A stretch of DNA of 64,000 nt. It comes from Conexibacter woesei Iso977N (GTDB taxonomy: Bacteria > Actinomycetota > Thermoleophilia > Solirubrobacterales > Solirubrobacteraceae). Where the stretch lies: the NCBI RefSeq assembly GCF_000424625.1, contig NZ_AUKG01000001.1:1984001-2048000 (forward strand). The letters are read 5' to 3'. Each line of letters begins with the position of its first letter. Positions within the stretch are counted from its first letter, which is position 1. The notes under the pieces were generated by a model, which was not told the DNA's origin, ran no database searches, and saw only the letters and a list, made by a program, of their open reading frames with translations. Below, piece after piece: positions 1 through 9,448 of this stretch. The translations under genes were made by a program, and so were the position numbers.

Positions 1-492
1 CGTCGCTTCCGAGCACGTCATCACCTCGTCCCTGAGCGTCGCACCGCCGGCCGCCGCCTCGCTCGCACTGCTGGTCACATCGCGCCGGCATTTCGCCGCC
101 GAGAGACCAGAGTCGACGTCACAAGCCCGGTTGGCGGCCGGCCGATGTCATTACACGCACCCGCGCGTACCCATTCCCCAGGACGGAATTGGACGCTCTC
201 TGGACAGCGCTGTCCGACTACTCAAAGAAGTCCTTTCTGGTACCCGAGAGTTCCGGAACTTGCGGCCTTCTACGTGACGAATCGCACGTGCCGCCGTCCG
301 TCGCGTGACCACGCAAAGGGCCGTATCGATGGAAACACCAGTGTTCCCTCTCCAGCTCTCCGGCCGCCGAAGCGATACGTCACGGCGCTCACCGATGGGC
401 GCATGTCGGCGCTCGGACACACCTCGGCGATGCCGGGGGCGAACTTCCGCCCGCCGCGCCCTAGACGAACCACACGCACCCAAGGACGGGAC
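1..492. other. Noncoding left flank
   Basis: No gene is supported here. The reading frame of the following sigma factor stays open back to about 145, but the extra residues look like no sigma region and have no ribosome binding site. A promoter for the sigma gene should lie here; I could not pick a convincing one. Confidence 0.5.
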
Positions 493-1752
493 ATGGAGCA
501 GGCCATGCCGGCCATCCCCCGGCTCACAGAACAACAAGCACAAGAACTCGTTTTGACCACCGTCGCCACCCACGCCGAGGCGCTCCTGCGCGTCGCCTAC
601 CGCCACAGCCTGTGTGCGGACGACGCTCACGACGCCTACCAGCGCAGCATGGAGATCCTGCTGCGGCGGGCACCGACGCTCGACCCGAAGTCCGCCCACA
701 AGTGGCTCACGGTCGTGGTCAAACGCGAGGCGATGGAGGTCCGCCGCACGCGCGGCGAGGCGGTCGCGTCGGGCGACTTCGACTACGACAACGTCGCCTC
801 CGACGCGTCCTCACCCGAGGAGCGCGCGATGTCCGCCGATCACGCCACCCGCGCCGCTGAGGCCCTCAAGCGCCTCAAGCCGCAGGAGCTGCGCGCCCTC
901 TGGCTCAAGGCGCTCGGCCACTCCTACGAGGAGATCAGCGCGCTCACCGGGTTCTCGCGAACCAAGGTCAACCGCTGCCTGGCCGAAGGCCGCAAGGCGT
1001 TCCTCGAGCGCTACGAAGGCATCGAGAGCGGGGAGGAGTGCGAACGCTGGGCGGCGACGCTGTCGGCGATCGTCGACGGCGAGGCGACCGCGGCGCAGCT
1101 CGCCGACGTCCGCCCGCACCTGCGCAACTGCACCGGATGTCAGGCGACGTTGCGCAGCCTGCGCGACAGCACGCCGCCGCTGCGTGCCGTCCTGCCGCTC
1201 GGGCTCGTCGGCGCGACCGCCAAGTTGTCCGGGTTGCTCGACCGCGTCGCCGGGCTGGCCGACGGCGCACCTGCTGTCGCGGCCTCCGGCGGGCTGAGCG
1301 TCGGCGGGGCGAAGCTTGCCGGCCTGCTCGCCGCCGGCGCGGTGGCGGTCGGCGGCGGCACGGTCGCCGTCGAATCCGACCACCACGCCGCACGGGCCGC
1401 AGGGTCGCCGCCGACGCGGGCGGCGGCCCTGCGCCGCGTGACCAGGACGACCGCCACGACACCCGCGATCAACCTGCCACGGCGCCGCGTCGTGGTGACG
1501 ACGCCATCGCGTCACATGACGAGGAGCGCAGCCGTGAGGTCTCACGCGGCTGCGTTCCACCGCTCCACGCCGGCCGCGTCGAACCGCGACGTCGAGCTCA
1601 AACCGCTCGGCCGCGAGGTCGCTGTGAGCGAGTCGGCCCGCGCTCGCACGGCGGCTCGCACCGCCCGGAACGTGCCGGCCACCGCGTCGGCCAAGCCGTC
1701 TCCGCCTTCCACGACCGACGCCTCCGGCGGCGAGTTCGTGCCCAACCCCTAG
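493..1752 (+). CDS. ECF-type sigma factor fused to a zinc-binding anti-sigma-like tail
   Basis: A 419-residue protein. Residues about 20-90 look like sigma region 2 and 126-175 like region 4, with the helix-turn-helix around HSYEEISALTGFSRTKVNR. A His-x3-Cys-x2-Cys motif follows (H209, C213, C216), as in zinc-binding anti-sigma domains, then a possible membrane helix (about 274-292) and a long Thr/Ala/Arg-rich tail. This suggests a sigma factor carrying its own regulator, perhaps held at the membrane. The start at 493 follows GGACGGG; an ATG at 505 is an alternative. Three exported proteins follow on the same strand, the first 27 bases downstream, so they may be its targets or co-transcribed. 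The sigma regions are clear; the control mechanism is inference. Confidence 0.8.
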   Translation: MEQAMPAIPRLTEQQAQELVLTTVATHAEALLRVAYRHSLCADDAHDAYQRSMEILLRRAPTLDPKSAHKWLTVVVKREAMEVRRTRGEAVASGDFDYDNVASDASSPEERAMSADHATRAAEALKRLKPQELRALWLKALGHSYEEISALTGFSRTKVNRCLAEGRKAFLERYEGIESGEECERWAATLSAIVDGEATAAQLADVRPHLRNCTGCQATLRSLRDSTPPLRAVLPLGLVGATAKLSGLLDRVAGLADGAPAVAASGGLSVGGAKLAGLLAAGAVAVGGGTVAVESDHHAARAAGSPPTRAAALRRVTRTTATTPAINLPRRRVVVTTPSRHMTRSAAVRSHAAAFHRSTPAASNRDVELKPLGREVAVSESARARTAARTARNVPATASAKPSPPSTTDASGGEFVPNP

Positions 1753-1779
1753 AACATCACCTCGAAGAAAGACACCAAC

Positions 1780-3840
1780 ATGAACCTGACCGACATGTCG
1801 TCGTTGCTCCGCGCGAGCGCGGCGGCGATCCTCGCAACGACCGGCCTCGCGCTGGCCACCGCGCCCGTGGCCGACGCCGGCACGTACCGCGTGCTGGGCC
1901 TCAAGTACTACGGCGTCAAGAGCAACGACGGCTGGTCGGCGACGTCCGACAGCGGCGGTCATGGGTACCTGACGGCGTCCATGGACGAATCGGTCCTGGA
2001 CGGAGCCTGGGTGACGCGCCAGACGTTCTACCCGGTGGAACACACGAGCTTCACGTTCACGGCGCCGGCCGGCACGTCGCTCGCGGCGATCACGTGGACG
2101 CAGCATGCCGCCGGACTCACGGGCGGCGACTGGAACATCTACGCGTCCGACACGAACCATGTCGTTTTCGGCCAGGCCCCGGCGAGCGACCATGTCGCTC
2201 CGCTCCACGCGAACGTGAGCGGGTCGACGTTCACCGCCAAGCTGCAGTGCGGCGGCCCCGGCGCCTGCAGGGGCAGCGGCAACGCGCACTTCATGCTCGA
2301 CAACACCGACGTCGCGCTCACCGACGAGCACCCGCCCGAGTCCAGCTCGCCGGCCGGTGCGCTCACCGGCTCCAAGATCTCCGGCGTCGCGCCCGTGACG
2401 TTCCGGGCGACCGACGTCGGCGGCGGAGTCCGCTTCGTCCACATCTACGACAACGGCGTCGACCACATCACCCTCATCGACCCCAACAACGACAACTGCT
2501 CCGACGAGACCGGCAGCGGCGGGCGCGGCTATCCCCGCCGGGTGCCGTGCCTCCTCTCGGCTTCCGCAACCGCCGCTCTCGACACGACCACGCTCGCCGA
2601 CGGCAACCACACCATCAAGGTCACCCTCGAAGACGCCGCGGGCAACACCGCCGTCGTCCTGGCGCCCGAGACGAAGCTCGTCGCCAACCACCCACCGGTC
2701 AACACCGTGCTCCCGCGCATCGACAAGACGGAGCCGAGCTTCGACTCCTACGCGGCGCCGCGTGTCGGCCAGCCGATCACGTTCTCGTCGGCCGGCTCCT
2801 GGACGGGGCCGGACCTGGTCCTGGATCACGCCTGGTTCCGCTGCGGAGGAAGCAGCGACCACTGCGACCAGATCCCGGGATCGAACGAGCTGACGTACAT
2901 CCCCACCGACGCTGACATCGGCCACACGCTGCGGCTCGGCAGCACGGCGAGCAACGTGGCCGGGACGGTCACGGTGTACTCGCTTCCGTCGGGCCAGGTG
3001 GTCGCGCCCAAGAGCGCGAGCGACGTGGTCAACAAGCCCAGCGACGGCGCGAACGGCAGCAACGGCGCCAACGGCTCGAACGGGTCCAACGGCACGACCG
3101 GGGCACTGACCCTGCCAGGCCTGCCCGCCACGACCAACATCACCAACAACGGTGTGACCGCGCACAACCTGATCGGCCGTGTGGCCGGCCAGGAGCCCGG
3201 GGTCGCCTGCCCTGGCGATCGCGCGACGCTGCGCTTCGAGCACGTCGCCGGCGACCGTGTGCGTCTGCGCCATGATCGCTCGTCCACGGCGCAGCTGGAG
3301 CTGACCTGCACCACGAACGGCAAGGCGATCGCCGATGCCAAGCTCGAGATCGCCACCAGGACCGGTGCGCAGGCGACGGTCGCCTCCGACGTCACGACCG
3401 ACGGCGCCGGCCATGCGACCATCCGTCTGGCGAAGGGCGCATCGCGCGGGATCACGGTGGGCTACCGCATGTACTCGGACGACGTCATCGCCCGGGCCAC
3501 GGCGACCCTCAGGGTCCTCGTCGACGCCCGCATCTCGATCAAGGCCAATCACAAGCACCTGCACAACGGCCAGGCGGTGACGCTGCGCGGCGGGTTGTCG
3601 GGCGGGGCGGTCCCGAAGCGCGGCGTGACCCTCGCGGTCCAGTGGAAGGACGGCAAGCGCTGGCGTCCGTTCGCCCAGATCAAGACCAACAAGAACGGCC
3701 GCTACGCCTACGCCTACCGCTTCACGCGCAGCAACAGGACCGTCGTCTACCGCCTGCGCGTGCTGATCGCCGCCGGGCAGGTCGACTACCCCTACGTCGC
3801 CGTCGCCTCGAAGTCCCTGAGGGTCACCGTTGGCCGCTGA
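1780..3840 (+). CDS. Exported multidomain protein, function unknown
   Basis: A 686-residue protein with an N-terminal signal peptide (hydrophobic stretch about 10-30, AxA-type cleavage near PVADAG). The body reads as beta-sandwich modules: residues 190-300 resemble bacterial Ig-like repeats (LADGNHTIKVTLEDAAGN), and a second module follows at about 305-410. A low-complexity Asn-Gly-Ser linker lies near 420-445. The C-terminal 150 residues contain 'LRGGLSGGAVPKRGVTLAVQ', typical of exported adhesive or surface proteins of this group. There is no catalytic motif or sortase signal. Its stop codon overlaps the TTG start of the subtilase gene, so the two are probably co-translated. A surface or secreted role is likely; anything more specific would be a guess. 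Confidence 0.75.
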   Translation: MNLTDMSSLLRASAAAILATTGLALATAPVADAGTYRVLGLKYYGVKSNDGWSATSDSGGHGYLTASMDESVLDGAWVTRQTFYPVEHTSFTFTAPAGTSLAAITWTQHAAGLTGGDWNIYASDTNHVVFGQAPASDHVAPLHANVSGSTFTAKLQCGGPGACRGSGNAHFMLDNTDVALTDEHPPESSSPAGALTGSKISGVAPVTFRATDVGGGVRFVHIYDNGVDHITLIDPNNDNCSDETGSGGRGYPRRVPCLLSASATAALDTTTLADGNHTIKVTLEDAAGNTAVVLAPETKLVANHPPVNTVLPRIDKTEPSFDSYAAPRVGQPITFSSAGSWTGPDLVLDHAWFRCGGSSDHCDQIPGSNELTYIPTDADIGHTLRLGSTASNVAGTVTVYSLPSGQVVAPKSASDVVNKPSDGANGSNGANGSNGSNGTTGALTLPGLPATTNITNNGVTAHNLIGRVAGQEPGVACPGDRATLRFEHVAGDRVRLRHDRSSTAQLELTCTTNGKAIADAKLEIATRTGAQATVASDVTTDGAGHATIRLAKGASRGITVGYRMYSDDVIARATATLRVLVDARISIKANHKHLHNGQAVTLRGGLSGGAVPKRGVTLAVQWKDGKRWRPFAQIKTNKNGRYAYAYRFTRSNRTVVYRLRVLIAAGQVDYPYVAVASKSLRVTVGR

Positions 3841-5278
3841 TCGTCGGTCCGGACGGACGAGCCACCGCGGCCGGGCACTGCCCGGCCGCGTCGGCCGTGC
3901 CGCCCTAGCGCTCCTCGCCGCCGCCTTCCTGGCGGTGGCCCCCGCATCCGCCGAAGAGGTCTTCACCTCCCAAGCCGCCGCAAGCAACGCCACCGACTCA
4001 ACCTGGATCCCCGCTCCCACCCGCCGCGCCGCCGTCTGCATCGTCGACACCGGCACCGACTCCACACCCGACACCACCAACGTCATCGCCCGCTTCGCGG
4101 TCGACGGCAGCGATGGCTCCGACGTCAGTCCCGTCAAGCACGGGACCTTGATGGCAACCATCGCATCCGCACCAAAGAACGACTTCGGCATGGTCGGCGC
4201 TGCGCCGTCTATTGACGTCGTCTCAGTGCGCGCGTCGAGAGACGGGCGCACCTTTACGGGACTAGACGTCCATGCGGCTGTTCAGCTCTGCATCACGAAG
4301 CGCAGCGCCTACAACATCAAAGTCGTGTCCCTCAGCCTAGGCGGAGACGGCAGCACCATCGCCGCGAGCATCGCTCAGCGAACTGAGTTTCAAGACACCA
4401 TTGACAACGCCCGTCTGTATGGACTGAACGTCGTTGCTGCGGCCGGCAACAGCGAACGCGGGGTTGTTGATTGGCCTGCTGGATATACCCCGACCTTCGC
4501 CGTCGGCGCAGCGACCGGAACTGGCGCGCGATGCAGCTTCGCCTCGTGGGGAACGGCCGTCGATCTCTGGGCTCCAGGCTGTCCGCTCGACGTCGGACGC
4601 CCCGATGGCACTGGCGTCCCCGCGTGGGCTAGTGGGTCGAGCGAAGCGACGGCGTTTGTTGCGGCCGTCCTCGCACAGATGCGAGGTCTTGACTCGGGGC
4701 TGGGTGTGGATGCTTCCGAGCAAGCCATGCGTAGTGGTGGACGAGACGCCGAGGCTGGCCTTGTTATCGATGTCGGCGCTGCATTCCGGGCTAGCACGCG
4801 TCTGACCGTTGCGCTAAGCACCGGTCATTCGGCAATTCCGTTGAGCGGGCCCGTCGTGCCCTCCAGCACCGCTAGCGACTCGCAGCCGACCGGAAACGAT
4901 TCGCCATCGAACGAAGCGAATAGGGCCGGTGATGTGACTCCTCCGTCGTCGCAGCCTGCGAGCGCGGGACTGTCTGTGACGCAGGCGAATCACGTGCCAG
5001 ACCAGCTTCCTCGTCCAGTCGTGCGATCGGTCGCAGTCAGGCAAGGCTGGCTCTCGTTGCGGCTGGTTCACAGGCCAGCGAATGTGGACGCTCGCGTAGA
5101 CGTCTATGCCCGTCAACGAGGCAAGGCCTTCCCGCGGATTGCTAAGCGTGCGCGTTTCCGCGCGGACAACTTGCGCATTCGCGTCTCAGGATCGATCAGC
5201 CAGCTGTCGATCGGGTACCGGGACCCCAGCGGGGTACGCGCGCGTTCGGTGGTCATCGTCGTCCATCTCAGGACGTAG
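3830..5278 (+). CDS. Exported subtilisin-family (S8) serine protease
   Basis: A 482-residue protein with a signal peptide (hydrophobic core about 22-38). The subtilase triad is visible: D73 in IVDTGTD, H104 in KHGTLMAT, S271 in ASGSSEATAFVA, with the oxyanion N207 in VVAAAGNSER. The serine motif is G-S-S-E-A rather than the usual G-T-S-M-A, and no long propeptide precedes the domain. The C-terminal 200 residues are a Ser/Pro/Thr-rich spacer followed by a small beta-rich domain. The TTG start overlaps the upstream stop by 11 bases, and I see no better start. From about codon 105 onwards GC is lower than in the neighbours. Activity is likely because all key residues are present, but the altered serine motif leaves some doubt. 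Confidence 0.82.
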   Translation: MAADRRSGRTSHRGRALPGRVGRAALALLAAAFLAVAPASAEEVFTSQAAASNATDSTWIPAPTRRAAVCIVDTGTDSTPDTTNVIARFAVDGSDGSDVSPVKHGTLMATIASAPKNDFGMVGAAPSIDVVSVRASRDGRTFTGLDVHAAVQLCITKRSAYNIKVVSLSLGGDGSTIAASIAQRTEFQDTIDNARLYGLNVVAAAGNSERGVVDWPAGYTPTFAVGAATGTGARCSFASWGTAVDLWAPGCPLDVGRPDGTGVPAWASGSSEATAFVAAVLAQMRGLDSGLGVDASEQAMRSGGRDAEAGLVIDVGAAFRASTRLTVALSTGHSAIPLSGPVVPSSTASDSQPTGNDSPSNEANRAGDVTPPSSQPASAGLSVTQANHVPDQLPRPVVRSVAVRQGWLSLRLVHRPANVDARVDVYARQRGKAFPRIAKRARFRADNLRIRVSGSISQLSIGYRDPSGVRARSVVIVVHLRT

Positions 5279-5303
5279 ACGGACTCCGAACCCGGAACGA
5301 CAG

Positions 5304-7076
5304 ATGCTCATGCGGATTGGACAGATTGCTGCTGCGACGGCCGGGCTAATACTGGCGTTGATCGGTGTAGCAGTTGCGCAACCGCGACCACTCCCAAGTG
5401 ACGTTGGACCGGTCGCGGGTGGGGGTTCCTTCGTCATCCAATCTTGCGGCGAGACTGGTTCTGCAACGGGGTGGAGCGAGACCATCAACAACGACCAGAC
5501 TGCGCTTGCGTCGGGCATCGATTGTCCACCGTCACGACTGGCACCCGACAGTCAGGCGCCCGACTATCAGCATGCTGGTCTGTGGGTTGGCGACCGCCTC
5601 GGAGTTGACCAGGGCTTCGAGGCGGCCGTCGGCGATCGAGTCGAACTCGCGTTCTCGCCAGTGGACGGCACGACGATCCTGCGTGTGCGGTGGTGGCGGT
5701 CGATTTTCAAGCAGCTCGACAATCACTGGCAGCCGTACACCGCGATTGGCGACCCAAGCCAGGTCTCGGAAACTTGTGATTTCGTCGTCGGTCATCAGAC
5801 ATGTGGCGTCGGTGGAACCGATTGGTTCGCGTACGACGGCAACTTCGCGAACGACGTGCTTGCGTACCGAGATGTCCCCAATCTCTCTGCGTCGACCCTT
5901 GTTGCCGGGATCTACTGCCGTGCCAACAGCGACAACGTATGCGCCAACGGCTTCTCACTCCCGCGCGCAGAGGTGCAGATCCTCAGTGCGTTCCTGACCA
6001 TCGCTGATGGTGGCGCGCCGGTGGTCGATGGGGTTGACGGCTATGGGTGGACGGGGAGTGGGTGGCGGCAGGGTTCGTTGCCGTTGGTGGTTGCGTCGAG
6101 GGATGCCACTGGGATTGCGGCGACCAAGGTGTATGCCGATGGGTCGTTGATCGCGATAGTTCAGCGGACGTGTCGGTATGACCGGCCGAGGCCGTGTAGC
6201 GATGAGGGGGGTGCTGCGGTTGGGATCCCGACTGTGGGGTTGGCTGATGGTTCGCATCAGATCGATGTTGGTGTTGTTGATTCCGCGAGCAACGAGACGA
6301 GGGTCAGGCGGAACGCCCCCTTGTTGGTTGACAACGGCGCTCCGGCGGCGCCGGTTGGCATCGGTTCGCCGCAGGCGACGTCCAACACCAACAACTTCTC
6401 GGTTGCGTGGTTGCTGCCGGCTGACAGTGGGGCGCCGATCACGGCTGCGCGCTACCAGGTGTGTCAGTCCGGAAGCTGTGGCGAGGTGAGGGCTGCGCCG
6501 TCGACTACGCGCATCGACGGCCTCGCGCTCCCCGCGACGGGTGCTGCGACGGTCCGGGTTTGGCTCGAGGACCAGCTCGGCCATGCTGATCCGGAGAGCG
6601 CGGCGACGCTCGCGCTGACGTACGCGGCGCCACCGCCGTCTCCTCCGGCCCCGCCCGCCCCTCGGGATGAGCCGCAGCAGGCGCCTGGTGAGCAGTCACT
6701 CACGCCGGGCTTGCCTGGTTGCCTCGTCAGTTGTGGGAGGCCGCCCGCGCAGAGGCCGCCCGCGACCCAGATCAAGAAGGTCAGCCCCGCGCTGAAGCTC
6801 ACGACGCTGCGCCGCGTCGGGCGGCGCGTGACGGTCGCGGGGACCGTCGGCGCTCGGGCGTCCGGGCGCGTCACCGTGCGGTATCGCGTCCGGATCCGCG
6901 GGCGCGCGCGGACGCTCACGAAGCGTGTGGCGATCGCGCGGCGTGCGTTCCGGACGACGCTGATGCTCAGTCCCGCGATCGCGGCAGCGCGTAGCGCGAC
7001 CGTCTCGGTCGCTTACAGCGGCGACCCCGACACCGTGCCGCAGACTCGCACGGCAACAGTACGCACGCGCGCGTAA
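5304..7076 (+). CDS. Exported Ig/fibronectin-like protein, function unknown
   Basis: A 590-residue protein starting at ATG 5304 (a second ATG lies at 5310), followed by a signal peptide ending near VAVAQP. The frame is open further back to 5106, but that part overlaps the subtilase. The first 250 residues resemble the N-terminal module of exported proteins common in this lineage. A stretch at about 345-400 (VADGSLIAIV-like and LADGSHQIDVGVVDSASN) is Ig-like and one at 410-490 is fibronectin-III-like. A Pro-rich linker (PPPSPPAPPAPRDEPQQ) precedes a basic C-terminal domain. The gene lies 25 bases after the subtilase. GC is low in the first two thirds and returns to the local norm at about 6500. 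Confidence 0.72.
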   Translation: MLMRIGQIAAATAGLILALIGVAVAQPRPLPSDVGPVAGGGSFVIQSCGETGSATGWSETINNDQTALASGIDCPPSRLAPDSQAPDYQHAGLWVGDRLGVDQGFEAAVGDRVELAFSPVDGTTILRVRWWRSIFKQLDNHWQPYTAIGDPSQVSETCDFVVGHQTCGVGGTDWFAYDGNFANDVLAYRDVPNLSASTLVAGIYCRANSDNVCANGFSLPRAEVQILSAFLTIADGGAPVVDGVDGYGWTGSGWRQGSLPLVVASRDATGIAATKVYADGSLIAIVQRTCRYDRPRPCSDEGGAAVGIPTVGLADGSHQIDVGVVDSASNETRVRRNAPLLVDNGAPAAPVGIGSPQATSNTNNFSVAWLLPADSGAPITAARYQVCQSGSCGEVRAAPSTTRIDGLALPATGAATVRVWLEDQLGHADPESAATLALTYAAPPPSPPAPPAPRDEPQQAPGEQSLTPGLPGCLVSCGRPPAQRPPATQIKKVSPALKLTTLRRVGRRVTVAGTVGARASGRVTVRYRVRIRGRARTLTKRVAIARRAFRTTLMLSPAIAAARSATVSVAYSGDPDTVPQTRTATVRTRA

Positions 7077-7221
7077 AAGCAGGTGGACCGGACGACTTGC
7101 GCCCGATGAAATCTCGCAACGTGCAGGAACTTCCCAAACGGCCATGAATTGGGCGGGTTTTGCCGTCCGATGGGGGGCGTACCTTGGCGGCGTCCAGTAC
7201 CCCCGAGTGCCCGGAGCCCCC

Positions 7222-7677
7222 ATGGCCCTCTGCTTCATCGAACCCCACGACGCGATCCGCGTCATCGCAGAGTCCGTCGGCCGAGAGGCCCGCCGGCAGC
7301 TGCTCGGCGAGCTGGTCCGTGCCTGGGTGGACGAGATCCCGGAGCGTGAGTTGGACACGCACTACGCGAAGGCTGTCGCTGATCTCGACGAGCACGACCT
7401 GTCGATGCTCGCCGCTTGGCACGCCTCGCTGGAAGTCGGTCAACCGATCGCCAACCGCGACTTCCTGATGAACGTCTTCCCGACGCTCGGCGAGAACCGC
7501 CGCGAGGCCTTGAAGATCGCCGCCGGGTTCCGCGGCGAGGAGGCGTTCGAGGCCGGCGTCGCCGAAGAGCAGGCCCTGGAGACTGTGCTGCCGCGCCTCT
7601 CGCGCGAGCGCTCGATGGAGCTGGCGCAGGAGTGCGTCGAGCTCTACCTCTGGGACCGCCTGGGCAGCGACAACTAG
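7222..7677 (+). CDS. Conserved hypothetical protein (151 aa)
   Basis: I do not recognise this gene. It is a soluble, acidic, mostly helical 151-residue protein with no Cys-pair metal site, membrane segment or signal peptide. The ATG at 7222 is chosen because the sequence before it (in frame from 7144) is not protein-like. The next gene converges on it from the other strand, with a hairpin between them. Confidence 0.6.
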   Translation: MALCFIEPHDAIRVIAESVGREARRQLLGELVRAWVDEIPERELDTHYAKAVADLDEHDLSMLAAWHASLEVGQPIANRDFLMNVFPTLGENRREALKIAAGFRGEEAFEAGVAEEQALETVLPRLSRERSMELAQECVELYLWDRLGSDN

Positions 7678-7732
7678 GCGCGCGGGTTCGCCCCGGGGCG
7701 CCGAGCCGCTCCGTCGGGGGCGCTTCGAGTCA

Positions 7733-7759
7733 CCCCGCTCCGCCGGGCGTGGAGCGGGG
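7733..7759. terminator. Hairpin between convergent genes
   Basis: A perfect 9-bp stem (CCCCGCTCC / GGAGCGGGG) with a 9-base loop lies 55 bases past the stop at 7677. There is no T-run on either side, so it could be a hairpin-only terminator. The rest of 7678-7951 is GC-rich and I see no gene in it. Confidence 0.4.
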
Positions 7760-7951
7760 CGCAGGCGCGCCTCCGCGCGGTGTCGTGCTGCGGCGTGTCG
7801 TGGCGAACGAGTGGAGTCCCGCGCCGCGGTCCACTTCGTGGGCTGCGGCGCTGCCGCCTGTGGAATGGCTTCGGCGCGGCGCGCCGCTGCGACGTCCGCG
7901 GAGTGGCGTGTGGCGCGACGTCGTTGCGCCCCATGCTGGACCGCGGGAGCG

Positions 7952-8872
7952 CTACGCCTCGACGCGGCGGAGCACGTCGTAGCGCCCCACGCCCGACCTG
8001 CCTTCCATGCGCCAGGTGAAGAAGGCGGTGTCGAGGCGGAGGCGGCCGAGGTCGAGGGTGGTGCCGCAGGCGACTTCGCCGGCGGCGCGGCGGGCGTAGG
8101 GGGACTCGTCGGTCTCGTAGAGCTCGAGGCCTGCGTGGCGCTGGCGGCCTTCGGCGTCGTAGGTCGTCGATACGCGCGGGTCGGCGACGACCAACGAGAC
8201 CGGCTCGCCGGTCTCGCCATCGCGCCCGAGCAGCACGGCGTGGATCGACTCGTCGGCGTGCGACGAGGCCTTCGTGCCGCGGACCGCGGTCAGCGTCACG
8301 CCCGCGTCGCCGTCGAGCCACACGCCCATGGTCCGGGCCAGCGTCAGCTTGTCCCAGTCCGGCGCGCCCCAGGAATGCCCGCGCTGGCCGCGGCCGGAGA
8401 ACGTCCGCTGCACGCCGCCGACCGTCACCCGGCCGGTGACCTTGATCAGCTGGTCGTAGCCCTCCATGCCGCCGAGCTTCGCGGTTGCCGCGTCGCCGTC
8501 GAGCACTGCTGGAGTGCTCACCGCTTCCAGATCCAACAGGAACGAGTGCTCGCCGTCCTCGGAGTCGAAGTGGATCCGCCATGCGCGCAGCGGGTCGACG
8601 ACCTCGGTCCAGACGCCCGCCGCCTCCGCGCGACCCCAGCCGAGGCCCTCGCCCGCGGGCACGCCGCCCTCGGCCCGGACCGCGACCGGCGAGCCGCCCG
8701 CGAACAGGACGGCCAGACCGGAGGTGACGACGGCACCGCTCTCGTCCAGCGCCCGCCCGATCCGGGCGACGCCGCAGACATCGGCGTGCTCGTCGGCGAA
8801 CGCCACGGTCACGGCGTCGCTTTGACCTACAACAAGCTCGCGGGGCGCCTCGGAGTCGGCGGTCACGATCAA
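7952..8872 (-). CDS. AttH/CrtC-like lipocalin-fold protein (tentative)
   Basis: A 306-residue soluble beta-rich protein with no signal peptide. The centre carries GRGQRGHSWGAPDWDK, resembling the G-x-R-x-H-S-W-G-x-x-D-W signature of AttH/CrtC-like lipocalin-superfamily proteins, whose known members act on hydrophobic substrates such as carotenoids. The substrate cannot be read from the sequence. The start is TTG at 8872, six bases after AGGAG; it overlaps the FxsA stop as TTGA, so the two genes are translationally coupled. A GTG two codons later is an alternative start. Family assignment rests on motif memory only. Confidence 0.6.
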   Translation of the reverse strand: MIVTADSEAPRELVVGQSDAVTVAFADEHADVCGVARIGRALDESGAVVTSGLAVLFAGGSPVAVRAEGGVPAGEGLGWGRAEAAGVWTEVVDPLRAWRIHFDSEDGEHSFLLDLEAVSTPAVLDGDAATAKLGGMEGYDQLIKVTGRVTVGGVQRTFSGRGQRGHSWGAPDWDKLTLARTMGVWLDGDAGVTLTAVRGTKASSHADESIHAVLLGRDGETGEPVSLVVADPRVSTTYDAEGRQRHAGLELYETDESPYARRAAGEVACGTTLDLGRLRLDTAFFTWRMEGRSGVGRYDVLRRVEA

Positions 8873-9345
8873 GGGAGTCTCCTGGGGTCGATCTCGGTCG
8901 CGGTGCCCTCGACGTCGGCGTCCCCGGGGCCCGTGCTGCCGCCCGGGCCGCGGCGGAACCGCGGCGACGGCGCGTCGGTCAGCACGCTGAACGAGAACCG
9001 CCGGACGACGATCCGGCGGATGACCGCGCGCGTGGGCGGAAGCAAGAGCAATGCGCCGACGATGTCGCTGCAGAACCCGGGCGTCAGCAGGAACGCGCCG
9101 CCGAAGATGACCAGGACGCCGTCGAGGACCTCGCGCCCGGGCACCCGCCCCTCCGCCAGCGCCAGCTGGAATCGCCGCCACGCCGCGCGACCCTGCGACT
9201 TCATCAACAACGACCCGAGGATCGAGTCGACGATGAGCAGCGCGATCGTCGGCACCGCACCGATGGCCTGGCCGACCTGGATGATCACGTAGATCTCCAG
9301 GATCGGCACGACCACGAAGAGGGCGAGCAGGAAGAGGAAGGGCAT
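8869..9345 (-). CDS. fxsA: FxsA family membrane protein
   Basis: A 158-residue protein with hydrophobic segments at about 3-24 and 27-47 and a third at 75-100. The middle part (LMKSQGRAAWRRFQLALAEG and GGAFLLTPGFCSDIVGALLL) is the typical FxsA core. FxsA is a cytoplasmic-membrane protein known in E. coli for relieving F-plasmid exclusion of phage T7; its cellular role is not settled. The acidic C-terminal tail (about 120-158) is lineage-specific. It is the first gene of a two-gene unit with the downstream lipocalin-like gene. Confidence 0.9.
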   Translation of the reverse strand: MPFLFLLALFVVVPILEIYVIIQVGQAIGAVPTIALLIVDSILGSLLMKSQGRAAWRRFQLALAEGRVPGREVLDGVLVIFGGAFLLTPGFCSDIVGALLLLPPTRAVIRRIVVRRFSFSVLTDAPSPRFRRGPGGSTGPGDADVEGTATEIDPRRLP

Positions 9346-9448
9346 CGGCCGCCCGAAGGCTACGCGGTCGCGCCGCGCGCCCGCACGTGGGGAGGGGCGG
9401 AGGGTGGCGGCAGCGAGGCGTCCGCGGTGGGGCGCAGGCGCGCGGCGG

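Noticed and set aside
145-492. N-terminal extension of the sigma factor
   Set aside because: The residues are compositionally odd, match no sigma region, and the ATG at 493 has a ribosome binding site.
811-4251. An 1146-codon minus-strand frame
   Set aside because: It covers the sigma factor and an exported protein gene in antisense and contains no domain.
7770-7951. A third copy of the 45.5-kb repeat arm
   Set aside because: A few short strings (GCGCGGCGCG, CGCGG-GTGGC) look alike, but the match is too weak by eye in GC-rich DNA to claim homology.
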